A stretch of 64,000 nt of DNA from positions 3,038,001 to 3,102,000 of the forward strand of contig JAJQJQ010000014.1 of the NCBI GenBank assembly GCA_028622995.1, given 5' to 3'. Of this stretch, positions 1-11,833 are shown one piece after another. The notes beneath the pieces are model-generated. The model had not been told where the DNA came from, did not search any database, and was given only the letters and a program-made list of their open reading frames with translations. The translations under genes and the position numbers were made by a program. Position 1 is the stretch's first letter. Every line of letters begins with the position of its first letter. This stretch comes from Panagrolaimus kolymaensis (Eukaryota; Nematoda; Chromadorea; Rhabditida; Panagrolaimidae).

Positions 1-1070
1 CTTTTTTTCTTCTTTCATGAACTTTTTTTATGTTTACAATTTTGTGTTTTTATAATAATAATTTTTATATTGTCGTCGTCCGGTTTTGCACCCAAAACAA
101 AAAACTTTCTCTTCTTTTTCCTTTTATTTTTTTTAATAATACTTTGTTGGGAAGTTTTGGATCAGAGGAAATAAGTTGGCTGCAGCATTTCATAAGCTTA
201 TCGGAGTTTTAGCAAGCCAAAACGAAATTTTCAAAATCCTTAAATCCAATGCTTTCTCTAATTTCTCTTTTTTATCAAGAACTTTAATTTTTTCTCGCCA
301 TGGTAAACTCATTTTATTGTTTTTATTCTTTGATGTTTTTTTTAATTTTTTTTAATGATTCGCAATTGTTTTAATTTTTGTATGGACTATTTTGACTTTA
401 AATTTGTTTTCTCCCGGCTTCACGTTTATAAACTACCTTTCATTCATTTTTTTAACTTTCTTTTTTTACTACAAAAAACCAAAAAAAACCCTAATAATTT
501 GTAAGCTACTTTTCATTTCTACTTTTTGAATGTTTCCATTTATTGTTTTTCCATTTTTTTATCAATAAAACCAATCAAAATAATAATTAATTTGCATATA
601 TAAAAAGTTAGATTGCAAATAACAAAAACAAATTTAAAAAAAGGAAGCGAAAATTTAGACACTTTGGTTGCATCTGCAAGAAAGGACACCTCTTGCAGAA
701 TGAATAGCAAACTTTTTTTTTGCGTATGAGAACACATTTTTAAATTTACCCATAAACCCCATACTAGAAGGATGTTAACAATATGGTACGGTAATGCACT
801 TTTCTAGAAATAAGTAAAATATAATATCGAAGGCAATCATTAAATAAAGTAAAAATTTATAGTTTCTGACATTTATCAAAACATTTTTTAAGCAAATAAA
901 AAATTTATTAATATCTACCAATTTTCTTATTTACTATATAAAAAACATAATTCGTAGCCTGCAATTGAGCATTCAATCATTAAAGATTTAAAAATTTATT
1001 TCCATTATTTTGAAAAGTTAAAACACACTTTTTTGTGTGCTTAATTCATTCTAAATTTTATTTCCTAAGT
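1..1070. other. Intergenic, no gene seen
   Basis: T-rich intergenic DNA with long homopolymer runs. Short open frames here are rich in Phe, Lys and Asn and show no splice structure or recognisable motif. The last few hundred bases should hold the promoter of the receptor starting at 1071, but I see no clear element and no CACCTG E-box. Confidence 0.6.
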
Positions 1071-2062
1071 ATGTCTATTTTTGAGAATTTTGGACATTTA
1101 TGGGCTTTGGTTTATATTATTCCATCATGGATTTTATATTTACTTATGCTGCATATAATATTTTTTAGTTCAGTAAAACAAAAATTTAGCCCCTCTTTAT
1201 ATTCGATATTTGGATTTTCAGCTATTAATAACATTCTTAATTCAGTTACATATTTTATTGTATATAGAGTTTCCAAAATTCCTTTACTTTATTCATTCCT
1301 TGAAACTTGGCCCACAAAAAATATTTTTTATCCAATAATTTTTACGGTTATGTATTATACAGTTAGCGCTGTGCCAATTTATATTTTAATTTTAACCATA
1401 AATAGACTCACAATATTTTCTTTAAAAACTAATTATAATTTTTTTTGGAAAAAATATCTTAAATATTTTCTTGCTTTTTGTGTGTTGGCCCCAATTTTAT
1501 TTATATGGAATTTACCGTTTATTGAAATTGAAAATCATCCTATTCCTGGCAACATCGTGTACATAGCATCTACCATAACAACTTTTGCTCCATGGTTTAA
1601 TCGAACAACAAATTTATTAATTGAAAGTTCAATTTTAACAATTGTGTCTTTTGCATTAAATTTATATATAATTTTTAAAATTATTCAACGACGATTTTTT
1701 CGAAAAACCAATGGAGGCAGCAGCAATAATGGAGCAATAAAATTTTTGCCTCAAGATGTCATAATTTTTGCTTATAATTTAGTTTTTTTTCTTGGTGGAA
1801 TTTATAGTTGTTTTTTACAAGTAAGTTTTTGATGGTTATTACATATAAATTATTGGAGATTATGATAAAATTTTAGATCCTCCTCTTAATAAATCTTGAA
1901 GCTTATCGAGCATTCGTAAATGATATACAATTTGTTATTCCCGATTTGAATCTTGTTGTGCCTGTATGGTTTATAGCTTTTACCCATGTTCATTTTCGAA
2001 AAGAATTAATTAAATTGTTTATTAAACCAGCAGAAAATAGGATTATACATATTACTGGTTGA
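1071..2062 (+). CDS. Serpentine chemoreceptor, Srg-like (7TM GPCR)
   Basis: Two exons, 1071-1820 and 1877-2062, joined in phase 0 across a 56-bp GTAAGT...TTTTAG intron, give a 311-aa protein of normal length for the Srg family. An ATG 36 bp upstream is in frame, but 1071 (MSIFENFG) gives the usual short luminal N-terminus. Seven hydrophobic segments are visible, starting near residue 8. The third ends in LTINRLTIF, the Srg counterpart of the DRY region. The last helix ends in PVWFIAFTHVHFRKEL, a typical Srg C-terminal end, followed by a short basic tail. The expected role is detection of chemical cues in the ciliary membrane of sensory neurons, signalling through G proteins. Srg versus the related Srv/Sru/Srx classes cannot be settled by eye. 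No break is seen. Confidence 0.8.
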
Positions 2063-2134
2063 AAATAATTTTTTTAAAACAGCAAAAAATTTGTTGGATA
2101 AAATTTTTGTTTATCAAATCATATTTTAATTAAT

Positions 2135-2338
2135 TTACATAATTTTTTTGCCATCCATCGTTTCGACAGATTCTACAGTAACTTTGGATGAAAGATGATC
2201 ATGTTCAGGGTTACTAGTAATTTTATCTACGAGATTGCTTACACCTTCTTTAATATCATGCATCACGCCACCGCCGCTGCCATGTTTTTTATTATCATCA
2301 TGGACTTCTTCATAAACAACTTTATCATTTGAGTTCAT
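2135..2338 (-). CDS. Small hydrophilic protein, 67 aa, unknown
   Basis: A single intact exon with ATG at 2338 and TAA at 2135. It lies tail-to-tail with the Srg-like gene, 72 bp from its stop. The protein is strongly charged and polar, with a GSGGG stretch near residue 21 and a C-terminal half rich in Val, Glu, Asp and Lys (KVTVESVETMDGKKIM). It has no signal peptide, membrane segment or cysteine. Codon use is clearly less AT-rich than the surrounding intergenic DNA (GGC, GTG, GCG and CAC codons), which argues for real coding sequence. It resembles small disordered stress-type proteins in composition only; I do not recognise the family. It could also be the 3' part of a longer minus-strand gene. 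Confidence 0.5.
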   Translation of the reverse strand: MNSNDKVVYEEVHDDNKKHGSGGGVMHDIKEGVSNLVDKITSNPEHDHLSSKVTVESVETMDGKKIM

Positions 2339-2491
2339 GTTTTTGAAAAATAAAAAATAAAATAAATCGAATTTGTATTAAATTTAAAGTTCTGAAAAAA
2401 AAGGAAAAAATTAATTTTTCGATAATTACTCTAAATCAAAATTGACGCGGAAAACAAAAAAATAGAAATAAAAGAAACTTTGTTACAAAAC

Positions 2492-4115
2492 TTAAAACCG
2501 ATTCTACCAATTTATTTAAAAATTTTCAAGAAAGTCGGCACAGGCAAAATTTTTTGTTTTGAGATAGAGTCACCATTGTTTTCTCCTATGCTTAATTAGG
2601 TTAAATCCAAGAGGAATTGGCCAATTGTTACCCTATTCATGGAGATACAGCAACATGAAGGTTTATGGTTGAATTAATTCAAAATTATGCCATAATTCAT
2701 ACTTTCGTTATTTTTTTATATTCTCTTATGATTAATAGGTTTTCGACCATGAAGAATCCGAAATTGACCACCATTACTCTTCATGTATATGCTAAACACC
2801 GATTTTTGACCAACATGGTATGGTTTTTGGCTCACCACGGATCATAGAAGCCCGTGCGCGGGATGAGACTATTACCATTCGAAAGAGCATGCTTTTTTAC
2901 CCCTATTGGCCTAGATATGCTTAGAAAAAAAAATTATGCTCGATCAACTTCACCTTAGACAAAGGCGATCCAATGACATAGACCTTCAAGAAGGTCATCA
3001 AGAAAAAAATCGAAAAAATTCATAAACACATGAAAAAATTCAAAAATCGTTACAAAACCATAAAATTAACGTTCCTGGATTTTTTGGTAACAAATTTACC
3101 CCTAATTGTTATGCTATATCATGCACCTCGACCACTTGAAGCATTAACAGTGCTTAATGAACTTCAAAAATGTGTATAAATTCTGGTTCTCCTATTTTTT
3201 TTCTAGAATCGTTCTTACAATATCAAATCGATGTCGTAGAATCCGAATTTGACCTCCGTTTCTATATTTTTCCTTGCCAAAAGCAATGTTTTGGAGATAT
3301 GAAAATTTGCATATCTGAGGCGCTCATAACTCAAAAACTATCAATTCATCCAAGGAAGCGAGCTTCAAATTCGGATTCTACGACATCGATTTGATATTGT
3401 AAGAACGATTCTAGAAAAAAAATAGGAGAACCAGAATTTATACACATTTTTGAAGTTCATTAAGCACTGTTAATGCTTCAAGTGGTCGAGGTGCATGATA
3501 TAGCATAACAATTAGGGGTAAATTTGTTACCAAAAAATCCAGGAACGTTAATTTTATGGTTTTGTAACGATTTTTGAATTTTTTCATGTGTTTATGAATT
3601 TTTTCGATTTTTTTCTTGATGACCTTCTTGAAGGTCTATGTCATTGGATCGCCTTTGTCTAAGGTGAAGTTGATCGAGCATAATTTTTTTTTCTAAGCAT
3701 ATCTAGGCCAATAGGGGTAAAAAAGCATGCTCTTTCGAATGGTAATAGTCTCATCCTGCGCACGGGCTTCTATGATCCGTGGTGAGCCAAAAACCATACC
3801 ATGTTGGTCAAAAATCGGTGTTTAGCATATACATGAAGAGTAATGGTGGTCAATTTCGGATTCTCCATGGTCGAAAACCTATTAATCATAAGAGAATATA
3901 AAAAAATAACGAAAGTATGAATTATGGCATAATTTTGAATTAATTCAAACATAAACCTTCATGTTGCTGTATCTCCATGAATAGGGTAACAATTGGCCAA
4001 TTCCTCTTGGATTTAACCTAATTAAGCATAGGAGAAAACAATGGTGACTCTATCTCAAAACAAAAAATTTTGCCTGTGCCAGCCGTTTTAAAAAAATTGA
4101 CAGAATTGGTTTTAA
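2492..4115. mobile_element. Long foldback (inverted-repeat) element, about 1.6 kb
   Basis: Left arm 2536-3252 (717 bp) and right arm 3365-4080 (716 bp) are reverse complements with only a few mismatches (for example GCGGG against GCAGG near 2870 and 3757). They are separated by a 112-bp spacer at 3253-3364. Outside the near-perfect arms, a decayed inverted repeat continues to about 2492 and 4115, where TTAA followed by AACC faces GGTT followed by TTAA. That is compatible with insertion at a TTAA target, but this is inference. The open frames inside the arms are mirror images of each other and look like chance. No transposase is encoded, so the element would be non-autonomous. The spacer contains a small palindrome around AGATATG...GCATATCT. 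Confidence 0.85.
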
Positions 4116-5243
4116 ATAAAAAAGAATATTTAGAAAGGTAGAAAAATTTCAGATGGAAAAAAACACAGCTTGTTTACCATTAACTCTGCGTCAAAAAGGA
4201 CTTGGCTTACAAAATAGCGTTAGCTTTTTATACTCTTTTTTTCTTCTTCTTCTTTCGTTAGCTTTATTTTTTTTTCACAAAAAAACATACTCCCTTGACG
4301 ATGAGGCAGCAGCACGCGTTAAGTATGTTGTTGTTGTTATTTTTTTCACAAACAAATGGGCAAAGAAAAAAAGTAGAGCAGCAAAAAGAAAGAAAAAACT
4401 CTAAACAAAACCCTCGAAAGCTTTTTTTTCCTTCTTTTTTTTCTTCTCTAAAGCTTTACGCTAGCTAAAAATAATCATCTGTTTTTTTTTTGCATTTGTT
4501 TATTTTTTTCCTTTTTTTTTGTTGTGAGAATTAGTTAAAGTAGAATGAGAGGTTTTTGATCTTTTACACTTATAAAAAATTTAGAAGTTAGCAAAAAAAT
4601 TAAAATAAAATGCAAGAAACTTTTTTAGACCTTTACAGAAACGAAAAATCCAGAAGTCAACAAAAACCCTTGAATTTTAGCTTCACGATAATAATAAATT
4701 GAATTTTGTTTCTACAACAATATGAACATTCTGTATTCAAAAAGTGGATGTAAAAAACAACTTTCATCCTAAATTCATTAAAAAAAGTTTGATTGGAAAT
4801 TAGAAAAAGCAAATGTAGCTAGCAAAGACAAGCATAAACTCGATTATCTTTCTAATTTATAACAGAAAGCCAATCTTAAATGGATATGACCTGGAAAAAA
4901 ATAAGTAAAAAATGGAATTGATTTTCTCGGTTAATTATTGATTAATAAAATGCTCAATAATCTTCGTTTGCTTGCTCCAAATCAATAAAACTTTTTTTGT
5001 TGTTGTTGTTGTTGCTTAATTTATACGCACGAGAAACTAACTTTAAGTTATTATTCGAGCACCTTTTTTTGAACCTAAATCATTTTTGTTATTCCCTGGA
5101 GATATTATGTAGGTCAAATATTAAGTATATACATACTTTTTTATTTTGTTCCCAACCATTTTTTTTCATTCATTTAGTTTGATTCAGTTTAGTTGAGAGT
5201 TTTTTGTTGAAACGTTTAGATTATTTTTTTTGGTTGATTGACT
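4116..5243. other. Intergenic, no gene seen
   Basis: Low-complexity T- and A-rich DNA between the foldback element and the MATH-BTB gene. An open frame at 4153-4404 is dominated by Lys, Phe and Leu and has no homology features. It should include the promoter of the next gene, but no motif stands out. Confidence 0.5.
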
Positions 5244-6399
5244 ATGGCTTCGTCTTGTTTGGTCAAAAATGTTAGTTTGTTTTATTCCTAACTAAAAATT
5301 TATCTATTTATAACTATAATCTTTTTAGGGAAATTCTTTTGAAATTGATTGGCTGATTGAAAAAATGTTAATTTTTGGAACCAAACCCATTTTATCTGAA
5401 TCATCCATGATTGAAGGATCAAAAAATATTAAGTGCAATTTGAAATGTTCCCCTAGTACTTATAATACAATCATTTTTTTGGAAGTTGACCATAATGAGC
5501 CAGTCGATTACTTAATCTGTTTCCGAGTATATTACTTTGGTAATAATCTTTATAATAGTAAGTTTTTACTTTTTTACACTATAAACTTTGAAAAAATTGC
5601 AATTTTTTTAAATGTATTAATTTTTTTAGAAATGACCGGCACTCTCAAAAAAAGAGGTTCAATCAAGCTTTGTCAAATACTCGCGGAAGACCTTCAAAAT
5701 AATCTTAAGGGTTACTTTGAAAACAACAAACTTCATGTGGAAGTTTTTGGCAGCTTTACCTGCAATGCCAAACCATTGTTTAATGATGCAACAAATTGGG
5801 GAACTCGATTATTTAACCATTCTAAAAAAGATTATGAATTTACCGTTTTTGGAAATATAATTAAGGTAACTTTCCATTTTTTAAACAATTTTAGTATTCG
5901 AAATTAAATTTTTAGGTTCACAAATTAATTGTTTCTGCTGAATCTACAGTTTTAAACGATTTGTTTCAAAACGCCAGTGGAAATCATTTGGATTTCCCTG
6001 AATTCAAATATGAAACTGTAAAAGCTGCAGTTGATTATTGTTATGCTCAAGATATTTCAAACTTTTTTGAAAATGATAAAAACGCCATTGAACTTTTAAC
6101 CTTTGCAGATAAATATGATTTTCAAACTTTAAAAGTTTGTTGATTTTTATTTAAAATTTTTTAACCAAATATTTTTTTAGCCAAAGTTAGAAAATTATTT
6201 ATGTAAAAAAATTACTCCAAAAAATGTTGGAGATATGGTCAAAGCAGCAACTAAAACAAATTCAAAGAACCTTTGGCAAGCTTGTGTAAACTTTGTTCGA
6301 AATTTGCTCAATAATAATTCCGGTGGTCCAATTATTGATATTTCAACTTTTGATGGTCAATTTCTTAAAGAAATCCTTCAACAATCTTTAAAGCCATAA
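5244..6399 (+). CDS. MATH-BTB domain protein
   Basis: Five exons: 5244-5270, 5329-5557, 5630-5865, 5916-6134 and 6181-6399. All phases close and give 309 aa. The first exon codes for nine residues only and is inferred from the GTTAGT donor and from the frame staying open upstream of the in-frame ATG at 5365. Residues about 10-150 look like a MATH (TRAF-like) domain, opening with SFEIDWLIE, the usual F-x-I-x-W start. Residues about 155-250 fit a BTB/POZ fold: VHKLIVSAES is the H-K-x-L/V-x-x-x-S core, followed by FKYETVKAAVDYCY and LLTFADKYDF. MATH-BTB proteins act as substrate adaptors for Cullin-3 ubiquitin ligases; MATH binds the substrate and BTB binds CUL3. The family is strongly expanded in many nematodes. 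The substrate is unknown. Confidence 0.85.
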
Positions 6400-7116
6400 A
6401 AGACAATTCCGTAGATCATTAATACAATTTTTTCATTATTGATTTTTTTTTAAATTAAAATTTTGCTATTGATATATTTTTCTCTCTCTTTTTAAAATGG
6501 GTGAATATATTTTTTTAAAATATGTATTTTCTTTATTTTTCTTTTTGAAAAGTTTTTTGCTAAAAAATTTCTACCTTAAATAGGCATAAGCCTTTTTCAT
6601 TTTGTAATTTTAACGTTTATAAATAAGTTTTCATACGCTCAAATATTTTTAACTAAACAAAACATAATTTTTGTTTTACATCCATTTTTTTTTTGCATGG
6701 GTTTCCCCAGCCTAACTAACAACAACTAAAAAAAAGAAAACATTTTTTTTATAATTTTTATTCAATAATGTGTCTTTTTGTGTCTTCAAACAACAAACAG
6801 CAACAACAAGAGAAAAACATGCACACACAGCCAGAAAATTCTAAAGTGATGGAACAATAACAAAAGCAGCCAGCTCTGGTCGTCCTCTTACTTTTCCCTT
6901 CTTTGAAAAAAAATAAAAAAAGGAACAAAATGCCGCAGCTGTCAGCTGTCGGCGTTCTGCTTTTCAAAGACCGGTCAGAAAAAAAAACAGACATCACTCC
7001 AAATTTTTATTCAAGTTTATTTTTTGCTTTGTTTGGTTGTTGGTTGCCGCCATATTTTTTAAATTTGGATTTTTTTGTTGCTGCATTAATTCTGTTTTTT
7101 AATTTAAGCAGCTATT
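6400..7116. other. Intergenic, no gene seen
   Basis: T-rich DNA downstream of the MATH-BTB gene and upstream of the secreted-protein gene. A less AT-rich patch at about 6850-7000 contains CAGCTG palindromes (6947-6952) that might be regulatory. Nothing else is supported. Confidence 0.5.
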
Positions 7117-8245
7117 ATGAAATTATTATTTGTTCTTTGTTTATTTTCCCTCTTCACGTTTGGTTTGGCGGGTCTTAGCAGCGGTGTAAAATATTTACTT
7201 ACCTTTAGTATAGCCTTGAAGCATATAACTCGTTATTTTGAACGTCATCCAAATGCTATCAATCGTCGTAATAATCAAAATCTCGAATGGAAGGAAGCAC
7301 ACGAAGCATACACAAAATATCTCAATGGATTAATGCCCAAAATTCGAGCTTTTTCAAATAATCAAACCACTGATGATAATGAACTTGGACGTAAAAAATT
7401 TTGTTGGGTTAGCTTTATTAAACAAATTCCTGCTTTTTTTAGTATTGGAAGATCTTTTCCCAGTGACTTTTATGGTTGAAGACCAGAAAATTTCTTTTCA
7501 ACTTAAAAATTATCTCCCAGAAATTATATTTCCTGCAATTGCCAAAGCTGCTGAAAAACCTGATTTCGATCATTTTTGTATTATAGGTTAATTTTTTTTA
7601 TTGTTTCTTTTTTCCAATTATTTATATTTTATATATTTTTTAAAATTTTTAGAAGAAAATATTAGTCATTATTTTTATCCCAATGACATAAGCATAGAGC
7701 TTCTATTGCCCTTTATTATTGATAATCGAAATTCAACGATCAATATTTATTTCCGTTGTCCTTTAAATCGTGTTTCTCATCTTACAATCGACAAAATTCG
7801 AAATTTTGCCAATTGGGAATCAACTGATGATTATGAAATTCATGGTTAGTTTGAAGAAAGGTTAAATTTAATTAACTAATTTCAACTGTTTTTTAGATCT
7901 AAAAGATTTTTTTCCTGTAACTTTCCTTTCACATTTTATGGCCAAAGCTTAACCTTCCCATTAAGCAATTATCTTCCTGAAACTTTATTTCCGTCAATTG
8001 GGACGGCTCTCGAAAGGCCAAATCTTGATCATTTCTGTATCTTGGGTTAGTATTTAAATTTAGTTTCTTTGAAAATTAAAAGATTGTAATAATTCTTTCT
8101 CTGTTTTTTAGAAACAGGTCATGGTTATTCTGTCACCAAAAATGACGAAAATTTGGCCATAATGTTGCAATTTTTAATCGATCGAAATCAAAGCTCAATC
8201 GATGTTTTGCTCTGCCCTCTGGATCTTAATCCACAATTGCAATAA
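7117..8245 (+). pseudogene. Secreted protein of unknown family with duplicated exon pair; frameshifted
   Basis: Exons 7117-7390, 7443-7586, 7653-7844, 7897-8045 and 8112-8245. The ATG opens a clean signal peptide (MKLLFVLCLFSLFTFGLAG), so the product would be secreted. Exons 2+3 and exons 4+5 are diverged copies of one unit: each starts near DLFPVTF or DFFPVTF, continues NYLPE...FP, ends the first exon at DHFCI, and carries an F-I/L-I-D-N/R...CPL block in the second. In exon 4 the frame entered from exon 3 (DLKDFFPVTF) runs into a stop at 7950-7952. The homologous reading (LSNYLPETLFPS) lies one frame over. A single missing base between about 7915 and 7935 explains this and would make all phases close to 297 codons. 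This could be a pseudogene, a true shortened form, or a sequence error. I do not recognise the family. Confidence 0.6.
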
Positions 8246-9804
8246 ATCAAGAACTGTGTGTGTTTTGAATTTGATTAAACAAAATTTGCATTGTTTAATT
8301 TAAATTTTGTTTATTCTTGTTTGTATTTTTAGTAAGCTTGAATATTTTTACCTTGATAAAAAAATATGTTTCGTTTTTCAAAGCTTTTTTTAAAATAAAC
8401 AACTCTTCCGCAAATTTGCTAAAAAATAACAAAAATAACAACTTTTTTTTGTTATCTCACCTTGAAGCTTTTTGTTTTTAATTATAAGAAAGAAGCAAAA
8501 ATGCTTGACAAACAGGTGGTGGATTTTTAAAGAAATGCAACAACAAAATCTATCAAGCACTCAAAATTTTATTTATTTTTGCATTTGTTGCTCTGCTTTT
8601 TTATGACTTATTTTTTTTCTTTTGTCCATCGATCGACGACTTTGAAAAATCATTAACCTTTTATTTTTTTAACTTCTAGTTGAAATGAATTTTATTCTTG
8701 CCATTTAGTTGTTTTTCCTTATAACCTTTGATTCATGTTTAACACATTTTTCTGTGATGACTTCGTTACGTACTTCGAGAGCAGCCATGCATGCTTTTGA
8801 TCGTCGTAATCATCATCACAATCAAGCTAATCTAATGAAAACAAAAAAATATTCAACAAAATATTTAAAAAAGAAGAGGCTAGAGCTATAACCGCATAAA
8901 TGGTGGAGATTATGTATGAGAAAACTCAAATCATTATTGATGGTAATTGAAATTCAAGGTAAATTTCTAGCGGGTAAGCAACGTCCATAAACTAATTCCT
9001 TCTTCATTATTTAGATTGAAAAAAATTTCGCAGTAACTTTTACCTTTTTCTTACTAGAATGGTTATTCATGTTTTCAATTAAAATTTATACACGGTTTTG
9101 TTTATAATTCGAAAAAATCTATCTCTCTGCATACATCAAAAAACAAATCATTTTAAAGCTGAACGAACCATGCGATGTGATAGCAAAAAAGCGAATGTTT
9201 ATTCTGTGACTCAAGTTCTATAATGATATATTAAATTAAACTAAACCTTTTTTTTGTTTATTATGATTATAAAAATTTTCTTTTCAAATATTGGATATGA
9301 TGATTACTTTGGTTTAGGAAAAGATTAATTAAATATTTTTGAAATAGCCTTAAACATAGCTTTCTCTTTTGTTTCTAAAAAGGGTTAAATATTAGAAAGA
9401 ACACATTTTTAATAATGAATACCAATGCAAATTTATTTCTTTTCATCTGATATATTTTTTATTTTTTTAATGTTGTAAAATTCAAAAGAAGAATAAAAAA
9501 TAGTAACTAAAATATTAAAAAAATAAAAAGAACAAACAAAAGTGTAAAACCATCATGCTTTAAAAAGCAGCATTTTTCGTAGTATTGAAGAAAAAAATTG
9601 ACCAGGGCAGAAGAAAAATAAAAGTCACCGAATAGAAGTTTCAATGAATAAAATTTTAATATGAAAAAAAAACTTATGATACATTGTTTGTTTTCATTAT
9701 TGTATAGAAATTTTTTTTTAGTTTACTTTAAAGCACATCTTTCTCTCATTTGTTTTTGAACATGAAAACTTTTAATAACAAAAGTATCGTCAACATTTTA
9801 ATAA
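8246..9804. other. Intergenic, no firm gene
   Basis: AT-rich DNA. A patch at 8757-8891 is less AT-rich and encodes an open frame starting MTSLRTSRAAMHAF, rich in His, Arg and Lys. It has no splice partners I can find and I cannot call it a gene. A CACCTG-type hexamer (8513-8518, minus sense) is present but is not upstream of a receptor. Confidence 0.4.
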
Positions 9805-11334
9805 TTATTTATTCCAATTATTTTGAAGTTGTTTAAAATATATTTCTTTTTCTTCTTCCGCATTAAAATTCATTCGCTTTCCAGTATGGGTAAATAATTG
9901 TTTACTCAATGAATTTCGGGTTGAAGCGTCACTTTGACCAACAGGGGTTACTTTTATTGCAGACATAAACATTCTAAAAAAACTTTTTTTAAAAAGTTAT
10001 CAAAGAAAACTTTCGTTTATATTTTTGCAAAAAAAAAATGCAAGGTGTTTCTGAGAAATGATTTTACATGTAAAATTCTAGTCACTAATTTTCTCGTACT
10101 GAGAAAAAAAATAAAATCAGGAAAAAAATAACCTTTATGCTTTGGTTTTGGAAAAGAACTACTATATCGAAATTGTAAATCATAATGAAGCTTTTCCTTA
10201 CCTTTTAAAATTATGAAACCATAAAGGATTGGAAAATATTGCAGCCAAAGCCACACAGTAACCATAAAAAGTGACACAAATATGAAAAAAATTATACGCA
10301 AATCTTCGAAGTAAATCCGTTTGAAAATATTGTGCCGCTAAAATAAGAAAACCAAGAAAAATATTTAAGAAAAATACCAACGTCGCTACTCTATTAATAA
10401 TATGCGTAGTTTTAATATTTTCTTGAATTTGGAATCTCTCAGAAAGTGAATATCTTTGAGGATCCATCAACGAAGTTTTAAAACATTTTTTATTTAATTT
10501 TTCTAACCAAAATAATGAAATGCTAGTTACAATAGTTCCAAATATCAAAAATCCTGCTACCATCACTAAGGTAATTATTCCTACAAAAAAAAGAAAAAAA
10601 ATTAGAATGGACGTTACAAAGAAAAAAATTACTGACCACTATAAACTCCAAAAGTTCCCACAAACCCCGCAAAGATCTGATAACCTAAACAAACACCAAA
10701 TAATTTATTGGATACAGTAGTTTCATAAGTTTTCAAATTTTTTGTGGCATAATATCTTTCAAATACCACCGTACTAGCAGTGGCAATAAGGGCAATTAAA
10801 AAAAATAATCTAATAATTCCAAGTGTAGTTAAAATTCCCGTGCCACTGATTAATATATAATTCGATGAAACATTATAAAAAGCTGAAAAAAATTAAAAAA
10901 CTGTAATAACAAAATAAACTTTTTGATATTGAATAAAAAAATTTGAGAAGTTAAATCTAGAAATTTTTCTTCTTTTTTTCCGGAAAGTTTAATGAAAAAA
11001 ATTGCAAAAAAATAATGTTGAAAAAGCTAATGAAAAAACAAGAAAAGATTTACTTGCCAAGGCCTATTACCAACAATAAAAAAGTTTGCTTACCTATATC
11101 ATCTTGTTGATCTAATGAAGTTATTTCAAATATAGCTATTATGAGGCGCATAAATTGTGCAATGAAATAATAAATGATTGTAACTTTAATTAATCTCAAA
11201 AAATTTGTATGAAATATTGGATATTTTACTATTATATAAAAACTTAAGCTGCACATAATATAAATTGAAAGATTTATAACAATTTCAAATATTGTTAATC
11301 CATGAAATAATGAGGTTGTCATTTCAGCATTCAT
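9805..11334 (-). CDS. Serpentine receptor class epsilon (Sre), paralogue A
   Basis: Four exons on minus: 11334-11094, 10882-10637, 10580-10202 and 9973-9805, giving 344 aa. All phases close, with the pattern 1, 1, 2 shared with the two plus-strand paralogues. Sre hallmarks are FERYYAT...LKTYE after TM3 (family form ER-x-x-AT...K-x-YE), then SLSERFQIQENIKTTHIINRV, the conserved Sre cytoplasmic segment before TM6. Hydrophobic helices fill most of exons 1-3. The tail ends EEEKEIYFKQLQNNWNK, nearly the same as in paralogues B and C. Expected role: chemosensory GPCR in sensory neuron cilia. The gene is head-to-head with paralogue B, with about 2.1 kb between starts. An inverted CACCTG E-box lies 494 bp upstream. 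No disabling change is seen. Confidence 0.88.
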
Positions 11335-11827
11335 TACCTATAAAAAATAAATTTTATGGATTGGGAAAATTTAACAAAAAAATTATCGAGAAATTAAAAA
11401 AATGTGAAGAGCAATTTTGAAGCAAAAAAACTCATGAATGTCTGAAAAATCCTTTGAAAGAACAAAGAAAGAAAGATGCAAAAATTTCGAGTATAACGAA
11501 AATTATTTTTTTACTTTTTGCATCAAATTTTTTGTTTTTGTTACAAATTTTTAAAGTTATGCTTCAACTAGAATTTTAAAAAACAAAGCATGAAAAAAAA
11601 ATTAACCCTATATTATATTTTCTAAAACTAAACTAATTATTAAGTTAATTTAATAAAACTAGCAATAAAAATTTATTCTCCTAATAAATACAGCTAAAAG
11701 GCCTCTAAAACTTTCACTTATGTATTTTTTCTTTAAAATTCATCAAAAACATGTACGCATATAAACAAATCATAAAACTTTTGCCAAAAGTACCTTTCTG
11801 CTTTTCCCTGCCTGCGTCGGCGAAAAA

Positions 11828-11833
11828 CAGGTG
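11828..11833 (-). promoter_or_regulatory. E-box CACCTG upstream of Sre A
   Basis: CACCTG in the sense of paralogue A, 494 bp upstream of its ATG. It is followed by T-rich sequence and, about 60 bp further downstream, by AAAAGTTTTATGA, which recurs after the box upstream of paralogue B. CANNTG sites bind bHLH factors. A CACSTG E-box is reported upstream of C. elegans chemoreceptor genes active in the ADL neuron. Function here is inference. Confidence 0.5.

Noticed and set aside
2665..3952. Open frames of 60-74 codons within the foldback element (two nearly identical ones on opposite strands)
   Set aside because: They are mirror images produced by the inverted repeat and show no recognisable domain or splice context.
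4153..4404. 83-codon open frame starting MEKNTACLPL
   Set aside because: It becomes a Lys/Arg/Phe-rich low-complexity string with no splice signals; likely chance.
8709..8891. 60-codon frame with a His/Arg-rich stretch
   Set aside because: Composition is suggestive, but there is no acceptor, partner exon or motif; left as unassigned.
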